From: Strongylocentrotus purpuratus
Taxonomy: Eukaryota > Echinodermata > Echinoidea > Camarodonta > Strongylocentrotidae
Direction: 5' to 3'
Length of the DNA: 64,000 bases
NCBI RefSeq assembly: GCF_000002235.5
Contig: NW_022145606.1
Location: 45,746,274 to 45,810,273 of the forward strand
Position 1 is the stretch's first letter; every line of letters starts with the position of its first letter. This document shows positions 21,181-33,540 of this stretch, one piece after another. The position numbers were made by a program, and so were the translations under genes. The notes below the pieces were generated by a model. It saw only the letters and a list, made by a program, of their open reading frames with translations. It was not told the origin of the DNA and ran no database searches.

Positions 21181-23010
21181 GAAGAAAAAAACTAGAATTT
21201 AAATCGTCACGAGGACGATTAAGGTGGTCTGTCTTCAAGTCTTATGATAGATTATAATACTTACTATATTGAGAAAGGGAGAAGTTATATAGACATGTAA
21301 ACAATGATGATCATCATGATGATCATGATGATGATGATCCTGATAGTAATGGTGATGACGATGTTGATGATGATGATGATCATCATGATGATGTTGATGA
21401 TGATCATCAACAGACCATGATGACATCTGATTGAAAAAAATGAGGGAACATTTAGATAGCATATAGTCTCAGCTACAACATACTCCAAAATCAACAAAAA
21501 CCAAACGGAAATAACGGCGATATTGCTCGCAAAAGACAGGAATGTAGAATCCAGATTTGAGAAAAAGTCATCTCCCATAGGGACTACACTCAAAAAGTAA
21601 TGGATCAAGTGATAATAGGGGAATAATAAAGTAAACATGGTTGTTTATAACATTATTTGTGATTCTACATGTTTTAATAAGCAAAGGAAAAGGTACAGTG
21701 AAAGGTCAAAAAGAAAAAAAAAGTGAAGAAAAAAATTGTTGGAGACGCCCGGACTCGAACCAGGGACTTCGAGGTCGGAAGTCAAGTGCGTTACCGATGT
21801 ACCAAAATATTTCCCATAGAGATTACACGTAAACGGAAAATGGAATTATCAAATCCCACTTTGTAAGTGAAATATGAGCATGATCCCGGCATCTGATCGA
21901 AAATTAAAGGGCACACTTACGATAGCATATTGACTCAGCTACAACATACTCAAAGCTCAGCGTAAACTAAGATAAAACGACGGAGATATTGCTCGCGAAA
22001 GACAAGAATGTAGAAACCAGTTTTGAGAAAAAGTCATGTCCCATAGAGAATACACGCAAAATGTGAAAAATTGACATGCCTCCTTTAATCGCAAAAATAC
22101 GCCATGATGCCATTGTTCAAATGAAATATCGTGTGAAATACATTCGTAGAAAATATTCTCAGCTAAAACATATCAAAATTTGAAAGAAAATTGATCAACA
22201 TTTACAGAGATACAATCAATTTTCCAAAAATCTGCTAACGTCATAATATGCAAATTGAAATTTTAAGTTCGGAGGCCATTATGATGACGTCATGAGTTAA
22301 TTGAGGGTCAAATGAGACATGAAATCATATCTCCGACTCATGATCTATCTAAATATGAAAAAAATTGGGGGTATCTATCCATTCTGAAGAGTTAAAATGA
22401 ATTTTGTATAGGCTTGTTTTTGCACATGTAATGTGGATAGGGATAATGCAGATCCGCGTGTGCTGTAAACTTTGACGGACGCTCATTGCGTTATCACTGG
22501 TCAGAAAAAGGTGAACAAGGTATCAAAATGCTTGGAAAAATGTGGTTGATATGATAGAGAAAATTTGGCGTTTCCATGTTGTAAAATGTCAGTACGCGCA
22601 CTTACGCGCGGAAACGCGCGCAAAAAAGTGCTCTCGCGCAAAATCTTGAAAATGCTTACAATTGCCTGAAACGTGTGCAAAAAAAATTTGGAACGAATTT
22701 GAGCATTTTAAAATTTTAATGCGCGCGTACGTGCGCGTCGAGGTGCGCGCGCAAATTTTGTTGACATTTTTAGTTGAACTTTGACCTGAAGTTGATGTAT
22801 ACCAAATATGGTTTATTTTTGAAGACTCGTTATCGAGATATGATAATGACTTGATTTTTACAAAATGGCGCCTGGATGACGTCACGATGACCCCATGAAC
22901 TTGAAAAAGGTTTCGGGAACTTCATATCATAGGGCCTGATGACTAGCAGAAATTTGAAGGAAATTGACCAGGTCGAGTTCGAGTAAACGTATACACAAAA
23001 AAAGTGTACG
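21181..23010. repeat. Tandem unit 1 (about 1.8 kb) with an internal tRNA-like sequence
   Basis: It begins CTAGAATTTAAATCGTCACG and ends at GTGTACGGAAGAAATAAA, where the second unit starts with the same opening. Contents in order: a (GATGATCAT)n tract, two ATTGCTCGC-containing blocks, the tRNA-like stretch at 21741-21814 (-), TGACGTCATGAGTTAATTG, and a block rich in GCGCGC. There is no extended coding frame. Confidence 0.75.
21741..21814 (-). repeat. tRNA-like sequence, tRNA-Arg-like
   Basis: Read on the minus strand, it has a good T-arm (CCTGGTTCGAGTCCGGG) and a D-arm-like TTGGTACATCGGTAACGC. A possible anticodon loop TTCCGAC would give CCG. The acceptor stem has at least two mismatches, so function is doubtful. 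The repeat copy at 23529-23602 shares it. Confidence 0.5.
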
Positions 23011-24790
23011 GAAGAAATAAAAATAAACTAGAATTTAATTCGTCACGAGGACGAATAAGGTGGTCTGCCTTCAAGTTATATAGACATGTAAACAATGATG
23101 ATCATCATGATGATCATGATGATGATGATCTTGATAGTAATTGTGATGACGAATATGATGATGATGATGATCATGATGATGTTGATGATTATCATCAACA
23201 GACCATGATGACATCAGACTGAAAAAAATGAGAGAACATTGAGATAGTATATAGTCTCAGCTACAACATACTCAAAAATCAACAAAAATCAAGCCGAAAT
23301 AACGGCGATATTGCTCGCAAAAGACAAGAATGTAGAATCCAGATTTGAGAAAAAGTCATCTCCCATAAGGATTACACGCAAAAAGTAATGGATCAAGTGA
23401 TAATAGGGTAATAATAAAGTAAATATGGTTGTTTATTACATTATTTGCGATTGTATGTGTTTTAATATTCAAAGGAGATGGTACAGTGAAAGGTCAAAAA
23501 GAAAAAAAAGTGAAGAAAAAAAATTGTTGGAGACGCCCGGACTCGAACCAGGGACCTCGAGGTCGGAAGTCAAGTGCGTTGCCGATATACCAAAACATTT
23601 CCTATAGAGATTACACGTAAACGGAAAATGTAATTCTCAAATCCCACTTTGTAAGTGAAATATGAGCATGATCCCGGCATCTGATCGAAAAATAAAAGGC
23701 ACACTTGTGATAGCTTATTGTCTCAGCTACAACATACTCAAAGCTCAGCGTAAACAAAGATAAAACGACGGAGATATTGCTCGCGAAAGACGAGAATGTA
23801 GAAACCAGTTTTGAGAAAAAGTCATGTCCCATAGAGAATACACGCAAAATGTGAAAAATTGACATGCCTCCTTTAATCGCAAAAATACGCCATGATGCCT
23901 TTGTCAAAATGAAATATCGTGGTGACTGCATTTGTAGAGAATATTCTAAGGTAGAACATATCAAAATTTGAAAGAAAATTGATCAATATTTGCAGAGATA
24001 CAATCAATTTTCCAAAAATCTGCTGACGTCATAATATGAAAATTGAAATTTTGAGTTCGGAGGCCATTATGATGACGTCATGAGTTAATTGAGGGTCAAA
24101 TGAAACATGAAATCATATCTCCAACTCATAATCTATTTAAATATGAAAGAAATTGGGGGGTATCTATCCATCCTGAAGAGTTACAATGAATTTTGTATAG
24201 GCATGTTTTTGCACATGTATGTTATGTATTACAAGAGCTCGCACGCACGGTAATTATCTTAAACGGACGCTCATTCCGTTATTAATGGGCAGAAAAAGTT
24301 GAACAAGGTATCAAAATGCTTGAAAAAATGTGCCAAATATGATGACAGAAAAAATTTGGCGATTCTATGTTGGAAGATGCAATTATGCGCGAAAACGCGC
24401 GCGCATGTCCGTGCGCGCGTTTTTTTGCAAAATGCTTAAAATGGCCTGAAACGTATGCAAAATTAATTTGGAACGAATTTGACCATTTTAAAATTTTAAT
24501 GCGCGCGTACGTGCGCGTCGAGGTGCGCGCGCAAATTTTTTTGACATTTTTCGTTGACCTTTGACCTGAAGTTGATGTATACCAAATATGGTTGATTTTT
24601 GATGACTCGTTATCGAGATATGATACTGACCTGATTTTTACAAAATGGCGCCTGGATGACGTCACGATGACCCCATGAACTTGAAAAAGGTTTCGGGAAC
24701 TTCATATCATAGGGCCTGATGACTAGCAGAAATTTGAAGGAAATTGACCAGGTCGAGTTCGAGTAAACGTATACACAAAAAAAGTGTACG
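23011..24790. repeat. Tandem unit 2 (about 1.8 kb)
   Basis: This is a near-identical direct repeat of the preceding unit in the same order. The (GATGAT)n tract and the GCGCGC block differ in length. It ends in AATAAATAAAGAATAAAG simple sequence. Confidence 0.75.
23529..23602 (-). repeat. tRNA-like sequence, second copy
   Basis: It has the same T-arm and anticodon-like loop as 21741-21814, with a few substitutions (GATATACC for GATGTACC, on the plus strand). The acceptor is again mismatched. Confidence 0.5.
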
Positions 24791-24804
24791 GAATAAATAA
24801 AAAT

Positions 24805-24952
24805 AAATAAAGAATAAAGAATAAAGAAAGAAAATTCTAACGAACTCAATAGGTGATCTGTCATCGACAGACCACCTAATAAAGAATAAAGAATAAAGAA
24901 AGAAAATTCTAACGAAATCAATAGGTGATCTGTCATCGACAGACCACCTAAT
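24805..24952. repeat. Two tandem 70-base repeats ending in a hairpin
   Basis: Each copy is an AATAAAGAATAAAG tract, AAATTCTAACGAA, then a 12-base stem (AGGTGATCTGTC / GACAGACCACCT) with an ATC loop. The stem sequence also occurs near the start of the 1.8-kb units (AGGTGGTCTG), so it may be their truncated end. Confidence 0.6.
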
Positions 24953-24959
24953 TAAATGT

Positions 24960-25550
24960 CTTGATAAAGACTATAGCCCTGATTTCTTTACCACGATAAT
25001 TACTCTTTGGCTGCGTATCGAAGCAACAAGATCACGCAGGTCTAGCTCACACACAGGAGAGCGAATATTTAGGAGAATCGCGAAAGTTCAAAAAAATATT
25101 TGGCCTTTAATTGTTTGTGTCAGCCGTGCCCTCGTCTCGCTGCTAGCCAGAAGGTACCCGGGGAAGGTACATGTGATAAAGTACTGCATGTACGTGTAGC
25201 ATTGGATGTCAACTCCGCGCTTCTGCCATCAATGCACGTTTCGTGTATAGCATGTACTTAGTCATTGTACCCTTAGGCTGGATGGTGTAGCATGTTTTTC
25301 ACGTCGCTGTGCGATTCACACGATTGCACATATACAATCACATGATATTAAACCAAAAGGTCTATGAACTGACGGCCCAAACTGTGCATATAGGGGTGTA
25401 ATGAAAGGAATGACATGTCATATTCTCGAGTTGAAATGCAGTAGTCGCAGCAGAGAATTGTGAGTGGAATGATGCAACGTTTTATTGAGATAAAATGGAC
25501 ATTACTATTACAATACTAATAGTAAATACGCACCGGCTTGTTATCTACAG
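24960..25550. other. Upstream region of the transporter gene
   Basis: No ORF or repeat is recognised. A good splice acceptor (CTTGTTATCTACAG, ending 25550) precedes the coding exon by 84 bases, so a 5' non-coding exon probably lies in or beyond this stretch. Confidence 0.4.
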
Positions 25551-25634
25551 GAGCATACATGTAACTTGTAAGCTTTAATTCATCGTGGAGAAGTTTGTAG
25601 CATCTCTAACATTGACGTTACTGATGAAAAAGCA

Positions 25635-28600
25635 ATGAAGAACAAGTCCGACTCGGTGGATGGAGGCTGGGCCTGGTGTGTTCTTCTTGCAACTTTCACA
25701 AATCAGCTACTCTATGCTGGGGCTGTCCCTTTAGTTGGGATATACTTGGTTGAATGGCAGGAATATTTTGGAGTTGGAGCAGGGTCTTTATCTTTCATTG
25801 CCACTGAACTTACCTTGGGTTTACCTGCTATTGGTAATTATTATTAGTCCTCTTTTCTCAATGAGTATTAATATGTTCATGAAAAATTGGAACTTATTTA
25901 TTTAAAGATGTGTTCATGTACTTGAAACAAGATCTTAGTGAATTAACGTAAACGCTTCTTTCAGAACTAACTCACCACGCTATGAACTGCATTATTAAGA
26001 TAACAAATGGATAGTGCCAATAGAAATGTATTTGACTTGCACTAGCTTTCTACCATTTTAGTAATTAATCGAAGTTTGGCTTTTGGAATTAGATACTATA
26101 TTAAAGGGTAGGTACAGGGAATTAGTGACCCTTAAGCACATTTACATAATTTGTTTAAACATGAAAAATGTTACACATACAGAAAGTTTTGTATTCTCTT
26201 CAGTAACTTCTCTTTATTTGGTAACAAAATTGTGGGCATGATGTAACTGATTAATAAGATAACAATGATTAATGACGTCAGCATTAATTAAAAGTCTCTC
26301 ATAACCTTCATATGCGGGTAATAACGGACAGTTCCAAATCAAGACATTTTAAATACAATTTGAATGAAAATGGGATTTGAAAGAGTTATATGCAGCCAAT
26401 GAACTTACTGTAATTTTGAGACGATTCTAAAACAATGTGGCCCAAAATATTTCTGTATATGGACATTTAACCAACCAACATAGGGTCATTGATTGTCCTC
26501 GGTACACTCTACATTCACAACAAACAACCCCCATTTCTCTCTCTTCAAACTTCTCTCCTTCTTTTTTTCTTTTAACCTTCCCTTTTGTCTCGTCTAGCAT
26601 GTACTTGTATGATGATTATTGTTGTCTCGCCGAAATCTGACTCTCTTAATTTTCATTAATGTATTATGTGAAATTAGGAATAATATGTTTATTTAATTAT
26701 GATCATTTCATTCCCTGCTCTCTCTCTCTCTCTCTCTCTTCCTTTCTCTCTTTGTACCTCCCCTTTTCTCTCATCCTCTCTCTCTCTACTCCTTCGCTTT
26801 ATCACTCTCACTTTCATGAGCCATATACATTAATCAAAACAAACATTGAAGAATCCAATTCAGTGTTCTTTCGTGATGCATAAGAATGAAAGTACATTGA
26901 AAGGTGAAATAATAAATTGAAGAGCAATGATGAATCATTTCTTTGACGTTGATTGATTGAATAAAAAAAAATGAAACAATATGGTCTGAGGGTCATATAT
27001 CTTCGAATATTTGAAAGTTTCATCCACCATCGTGTTGTTGAACACTATTTGCAATTTAATTTTAATGCGGTGACGTGTCGGTTACGAGCAGAAGGTCATA
27101 TCAGGCTTCTATATTTTATAATACTATCAACAGATATCTGGATAGAGACACTTCGTCACATCAAGCTACGAGAAAGTATATCATCATCTGACAGAATTCT
27201 ACTCGAACACCGCATCGAAATTATTTTCACCCTTTTTTCTTCTTCTTTTTTGGTCCCTTTTAGCTCTCCTTTTTCCTTTGCCTTCGTTCTCTCTCTCTTT
27301 TTTTTTAACGGGGGCGGGGGGAGGCAAAGGCCTTTTGCCCCACCCCCGATCTCCTTCTTCCCCCTTTTCTTTTCTTCTTCCTCTTCTTTCTTTCCCTTTC
27401 TCTCCTCTTTCCCTTTCCCTCTTTTCCTTCTCTCTCTCTCTCTCTTTTGGGGAAGGGAGGGAGGGGTGGGGGGGGGGGGGGGGGGGCAAGGCCCGCTCAC
27501 CCCCGCTGGATCCGCGCCTGCATCTACCTTATATCTACTAACGTTAGACCCTAATAATGGATCTAGAAGATTGATTGCAGGTCTCAGTGACGGGTAAACT
27601 TTTTTTTCTCAATTACTTGGTCTAACCATGAAAACCGTCTAATTTTACTTTAGATTTTCAAACAGTAACAGTTACGACCTAAATTAGGCCTAAGGCCAAG
27701 GGCTGTACTCTACATTTTAATAACAAATTAACGTTAACGTTAGACTTAACTTAAACTGTTGTTTCTCTGTGATACAAGTGGGAAAGGAACACTTTTTTTT
27801 CCAAAAAAAATAAATCTTTCCCCTTCCCCCTTTTTTTCCAAGGGGGGGGGGGGGGCCGGGAAAATTGCAACTGATATCCTCCTTCTTTTCTTTACTTCTT
27901 CCTTAATTTTCCTTCCCTTTATCTCCTCTTCAGTGACTGGTCCCTCAGAAACTAGTGCTAATCCAGTCACAGAGAAATCATGATTTCAACTGATGCCTGT
28001 CAGTGCATTGTAAATTTGATTTTTCTTCAAATTTCATTTAAAAATCTTTTCATATTTGATAAATATGGTGCATTGGCATATGGGCTATGGTTGGAGCGTT
28101 GGATGCGTTGAACAGCGTTGGTGTATTATGTGGATTTATCATATTCATATTCTGAATATTTTCAGCAAATTGAATAATATTGAAAAGGATGCAATTCATA
28201 GTTGTACTCGATAATTCTCACTTAACATATTCTCTCTCTCTCTCTCTCCCTGTCTTGCATAAAGAAAATATGAAAATAATATTTTGCCTTGATTAAGAAA
28301 AATTGAAAATTTTATCAGTATTAAACAGGGAGAAGGAAAGGGGAGGAAATTAATCAAAACAAACATTGAAGAATCCAATTCAGTGTTCTTTCGTGATGCA
28401 TAAGAATGAAAGTACATTAAAAGGTGAAATAATAAATTGAAGAGCGATGATAAATCAATTCTTTGACGTTGATTGATTGAATAAAAAATAATGAAACAAT
28501 ATGGTCTGAGGGTCATATATCTTCGAATATTAGAAAGTTTTATCCACCATCGTGTTGTTGAACAATATTTGCAATTTAATTTTAATGCGGTGACTTGTCG

Positions 28601-31600
28601 GTTACGAGCAGAAGGTCATATCAGGCTTCTATATTTTATAATACTATCAACAGATATCTGGATAGAGACACTTCGTCACATCAAGCTACGAGAAAGTATA
28701 TCATCATCTCACAGAATTCTACTCGAACACCGCATCGAAATTCTTTTCACCTTTTTTTTTCTTCTTCCTCTTTTTTCCTTCCCTTTATCTCCTCTTTTCC
28801 TTTTTTCTTTCCATTTCCTTCCTTCCTTCTCTGTTATTTTGTTTTATTGGGGGGGGGGGGGAGGCAACAGCCTGGGAGGCAAGGCCCTTTCGCCCCCGAT
28901 CTCCTTCCCCTTTTCTTTTCTTCTTCCTCTTCTTTCTTTCCCTTTCTCTCCTCTTTTCCTTTCTCTCTTTTCCTTCCCTCTCTCTTTCTCTCTCTCTTTT
29001 GCGGGGGGGGGGGGGGGGGGGGGGCAAGTCCCGCTCACCCCCGCTGGATCCGCGCCTGCATCTACCTTATATCTACTAACGTTAGACCCTAATAATGGAT
29101 CTAGAAGATTGATTGACCTGGTCTCAGTGACGGGTAAACTTTTTTTTCTCAATTACTTGGTCTAACCATGAAAACAGTCTAATTTTACTTTAGATTTTCA
29201 AACAGTAACAGTTACGACCTAAATTAGGCCTAAGGCCAAGGGCTGTACTCCACATTTTAATAACAAATTAACGTTAACGTTAGACTTAACTTAAACTGTT
29301 GTTTCTCTGTGATACAAGTGGGAAAGGAACACTTCTTTTTTCAAAAAAAAAAGAAAGAAGAAAATTCCCCCTTTTTTCCCCTTCTTTTTTCTCAGGGGGG
29401 GGGGGGGGGGGAGGGCTATGTAACAAGTAAATTTCTAAGAGGGAGAATGCCGACATAAATAAATGATAATGATAAAATACCAAGGAATTTAGGAGTTTCA
29501 TGGGTACCAATCCAAAGGAAATTTGTATTAAAATAAGAGCCCCCGTCAGCACTAAAAGAGCCCCCGTGAGAAGGTTCACGGGGGCTATTTTTTTTGGAAG
29601 AGCCCCCGTGGACAAAAATTTAATTTGAGCCCTGGTAAAGGTACACAATAATTGACAAAGAAAGAACAAATTGAGTGAAGTGAAGAAAAAGAAGGAAATT
29701 TTGGCTGCACAGTGTATTCGTAGTCTGTGGCTAAACCAACTCTTAATATGACCCTTTATGTTTAGGGTTAGTGTGTTTGAATGTTAGGATTTAGGTTAGG
29801 GGTTAAATTTAGGGTTAGAATTAGGTTTAGTTTTCATCAGAAGAATTGGATACAGACCCAATAGATCGTAAGACCTGTGGGATGTGGGAATTAAGAGACG
29901 GAACCTTGGTATTACATCGTAAGACTAGCGGAATACCTGCTTTTAGTGGTAGTGAATGATTTACAAGAGGGCATCACAATCACACACTGTTTCCCAAAGA
30001 TGAACTGCCATTATCGCATTTTGTACTATGAATACACAATTCTGTTTCTTTGCCAGGTTTCCTCGCAGGGGCGTTATGTCAACGCTTTGGATGCCGTCTT
30101 GTGATGATTTTTGGTGGTGTTATTGGTATGATTTCTACTTTCTTTGCTTCATTCTCAACACAACTCTGGCATCTCCACATTTATAGCACACTCGCAGGTA
30201 AATAATCTACAAATTTCGTTTTTAGAATTCCATGCTCCGAGCCGCGCTTCCACTGCGGTTTCGTTTGTTGGAAGTAATTTTTGGAATATGCTTCCTACTG
30301 ATCTAAGAATTGAGAGATCAAGAACCTCTTTTCGTAAAAAACTTACAAAATTACTCTTAAGTGAAAACCACGAATCATATCCTCGTAACTATATAGTTGT
30401 ACATAGTAACCAGTCTCATTTTAATATTATACACAAATCTTATTTATAAGATTTGGAAACCCATCATGTATTTTTAAATTAACTTTATTTTAGGCTTTAG
30501 ATAACGAGAGTCCCCCCCCCCCACTCCGAGAACGGACGGACCGCATGCGTGTTACCAAAATGTCCTTTCGTAACAAAAGAAAAAGGTCGACCCGTATTGA
30601 CTTTACACACCGGACTTTTGTTGAAAGGGGGGGGGGGGGGGAGGTGCTGAAAAAGGCTCGTATAACAAAAGAAAAAGGTCGACCCGTATTGACTTTACAC
30701 ACCGGACTTTTGCTGAAAAGGGGGGGGGGGGTCGATTGGAACACGCATATGCGTACCCTAAATAATACTGAGTGGGGGGGGGGGGGGGGGCGGGGGGGCC
30801 GGGCGAGAGTCAGACTCGACTAGCACATGTGCTATTTTTGACTCTATTTTACCATCGATCACAAAATCATTGTAAATAGTAATTTATTGTTTTACTCTTG
30901 AAGAAAAGTTTACTTTATATTTGTGATAATGTACATGTATATCGCTGTAGAACATGTATTTTTTATAATTCATGTCAAGCATTTATGTTATATTGACATT
31001 GTCATTGTACATTTATCTTTTGTTTCAATGTTTTCAATGGTGGTGAATAAATAAATTCAATTCAATTCAAAAGGAAAGCGGCTTGATAACACTCCTTTCT
31101 CTCACCTTCCTGGTGGAGCGTAGGGACAATGCGAACACCTATAGCGACAAACCGCTATTGGGAGGGGGGGGGGTCGGAATATCGCTATTGGTCTCGGGAC
31201 GAAGGGACAAGTAGACGAGATGTCACCGTCTCAGCAAGAGGAGAAGGCAAGTTAAGCCATGATCATCAAATAAACTTACTAAAACAACGAGAAGCAATTA
31301 AGGTCCCGAGAAATGGATCTTTATCGTAGAGCTCTATATAGGAGCGAATTTGACAAGAATCGTTATTTCTTGCCAAACAGAAGTCAATTTTTAGAGAAAA
31401 GTTGTCGTTTTGGGGGTCAGTTAAAAAATTTGTTTACTGAACGTATCCATTTGAATGAATTTTTCCCTCTATATTGTATATCACGTCTGAGATAAAGACA
31501 ATTAGCCTTAATAATTTCTTCATTTTGTTCTTGGATCTTTTATATAGGTGTGTTTTACGGCGCCGCATACTTTCCCAGTGCAATCGTGATACGTTTTTAT

Positions 31601-33145
31601 TTCAAGAAACGGCTTGGATTTGCTAATGGGATAACATATGCTGGTGTGGGAGCTGGTTTCTTTGTGATGTCTCCCTTGCTAGAGACACTTTGCTCGGAGT
31701 ATGGATGGAAAGGTGCACTGATGATTCAGTCTGCTATCAATGCAAATTTCATTGCCCTTGGAATGATCTTACGACGGACTAACATGGAACAGACGATCAT
31801 GACTGCATACAGATCAAAGCCGTTAACAGCCAGTCATCAAGTCTCGGATGCCAATGACTTGTCAAGGGCCGAGTCATTGTGCAAAAGGATCTTACGAAAT
31901 ATCGACGAGACCTTTGCCATCTCTCATCTGGTCAAGAATGCATATTTCATTACCTTATGTCTGGTGTCAATCCTATCTTTCGCCAGTCATATATCCGTGC
32001 TAATCTATACAGCGCCGAAGCTGGTCGGGGACCTTGGTCTCTCAAAGACCACGGCCAGTCTGGTGATGTCGGTATACGGGATCTCCAGTCTTCTTGCGAG
32101 AGTTCTCCACGGGTTTCTTCTTGATTTTAAATGGATCAGCACCACCAACCTGTACATTCTATCGCTGCTCATAGCAGGAATCCAACCATTGTTCAACCCT
32201 CTGGTCACCTCGACTGCGGGACAGTTTGCGTTGATAGTCGTCTACGGTATCGGTGCCGGAATGATGATACCCATGACGATGCTAGTCTGTAGAAAGTACG
32301 TTGCGATTAACATTGTTTCCAGTGCCATTGGACTGCTCATTACAGTAGGAGGAGTAGGAAATATTCTTGGCACACAGTTAATGGGTACGTATCATGCTCC
32401 TAGTGTGTCTTTCACAAAGACTAAGGTCGAATTTAAGTTGGACTCAAGTATGGCAGGCCTTTCATACAACTGGTTGTTGTCACCATTGGTCTCTCAATTA
32501 TGATATTTAGATAATAACTTGACACGGAGCACTTGTCGCAGGAACAAGTTTCCTACAGCCCACTTGGTGATTTATCCCAAAGGAACCAACCAGACATCAT
32601 CACTAATCGATGACGTCGTGTTCCAATTGGTAACATGATTGTCAATTTCACAGTTTCTTAAGGAAAATAAGCATGCTTAAGTGTAAAGGGTGGATCCATA
32701 TTAACATTACTGGAACAAATATCTTCCTTTTGAGCCTAAAGAAGGTAAAGAATCCACCCACAAGAAAACAAATCAATGAAAAGTGTAGTACAAAAATAGT
32801 TAAGCATCCTCTTAGCGAAGCATAGTACGATTATGTTCTTGCCCCATTTCTCTTACAATTACAGGACAATTGTCTGATGCCACGGGTTCTTATGCAGTTC
32901 CGTTTTACGTGTGTGGTTCTTTCTATTGGTTGTCGGCCATAGCAATGGCGTTGATCACCAAGTGTAAACGATTCAAAGACGGCAATCAGCATGATATAGC
33001 CGAAGCCATTCCGGACGTAGCTGCAACACAGACTGACTTTGATGATATCCCTAAAGACACCTCGAAGGCCACGACCGGTACAGGTTATCATCAAGTTCCT
33101 GGAGATATACAGGAAGGATCGGATAATTGGGAATCCGCAGTGTAG
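25635..33145 (+). CDS. Monocarboxylate-transporter-family (SLC16) protein, four coding exons
   Basis: The spliced coding sequence is join(25635..25833, 30057..30197, 31548..32384, 32865..33145), 485 residues. All three introns are phase 1 with GT/AG borders. The protein opens with the family hallmark DGGWAW. YSTLAGVFYGAAYFPS is rebuilt across the exon 2/3 join and NILGTQLMGQLSDATGSY across the exon 3/4 join, both typical of this 12-helix major facilitator family. It probably moves a small organic anion or aromatic solute across the plasma membrane. The helix 1 lysine of MCT1 is replaced (AVPLVGIY), and the helix 8 Asp that partners Arg is Ser (GISSLLARV), so proton-lactate symport is doubtful. 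Intron 1 (4.2 kb) is full of repeats, and the exon 2 region is duplicated at 42393-42533. A splice acceptor at 25550 suggests a 5' UTR exon. Confidence 0.85.
26832..27860. repeat. Repeat copy A inside transporter intron 1
   Basis: It shares sequence with 28350-29400 (copy B) and 40077-41180 (copy C): AATCAAAACAAACATTGAAG, an 85-codon open stretch starting MKQYGLRV, a CT-rich block with G runs, CTGGATCCGCGCCTGC, and GTAACAGTTACGACC. It ends in a C/T-then-G block. The G-rich part resembles the hAT-like family. Confidence 0.65.
28160..30227. repeat. Segmental duplication, copy B (includes transporter exon 2)
   Basis: From ATTTTCAGCAAATTGAATAA to TTTCGTTTTTAGAAT this matches 39888-42566 in the same orientation. 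It spans the intron 1 repeat, the AGCCCCCGTG hairpin block (29535-29620), the TTAGG-like tract and exon 2 with its splice sites. The two copies differ by substitutions and by insertions in copy C. Confidence 0.8.
30222..31070 (+). pseudogene. 3' end of a non-LTR retrotransposon, interrupted
   Basis: The reading frame up to 30449 gives FVGSNFWNMLPTDLR and SFRKKLTKLLL, which resembles the C-terminal tail of LINE polyproteins. A G-rich element (about 30500-30800, with a duplicated AAAGGTCGACCCGTATTGAC phrase) interrupts the 3' UTR. The sequence ends in a short (AATTC)n tail at 31054-31069, as expected for a LINE 3' end. It sits in transporter intron 2. Confidence 0.5.
31076..31300. repeat. Dispersed repeat in transporter intron 2
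   Basis: CTCACCTTCCTGGTGGAGCG... through CGAGATGTCACCGTCTCAGC matches 50621-51050. This copy lacks the foldback insertion found in the other (50753-50965), so it represents the empty site. Confidence 0.65.
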
Positions 33146-33540
33146 AGCACATAGTATCAAAAGGAGCTCTTTTAGTATGTTGTAGTACATGTAAATGCAG
33201 TATACATGTACTAACACAGGACTACATGATTTTGAAAGACTGGCAAATATATTTATATATATATATATATATTCTCTGAAATATATTTTCATAACTTTTC
33301 ACTTGGTTAAAGGACCAATATTGACAGTATTAAATTGATCATTGTGCAGTGTTGTAATCATCAATATTGTTATCGATTTTGGGGAAAAAATTACTCAGAA
33401 TATCTCGGTTTTAAATAATGATAAGTGTTTCACACATTGATCTTGTCTTGCTCATAATTTGTAATCACGCTGCCAACAGAAAAGTTAACATTCACCCAAA
33501 AACAGATAATAACTTTACTTATATAGAATTACATATGTTT

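Noticed and set aside
26971..27597. 208-residue ORF starting MKQYGLRV (also at 28491 and 40220)
   Set aside because: It lies in a repeat copied three times and ends in CT-rich low-complexity sequence. No recognisable domain.
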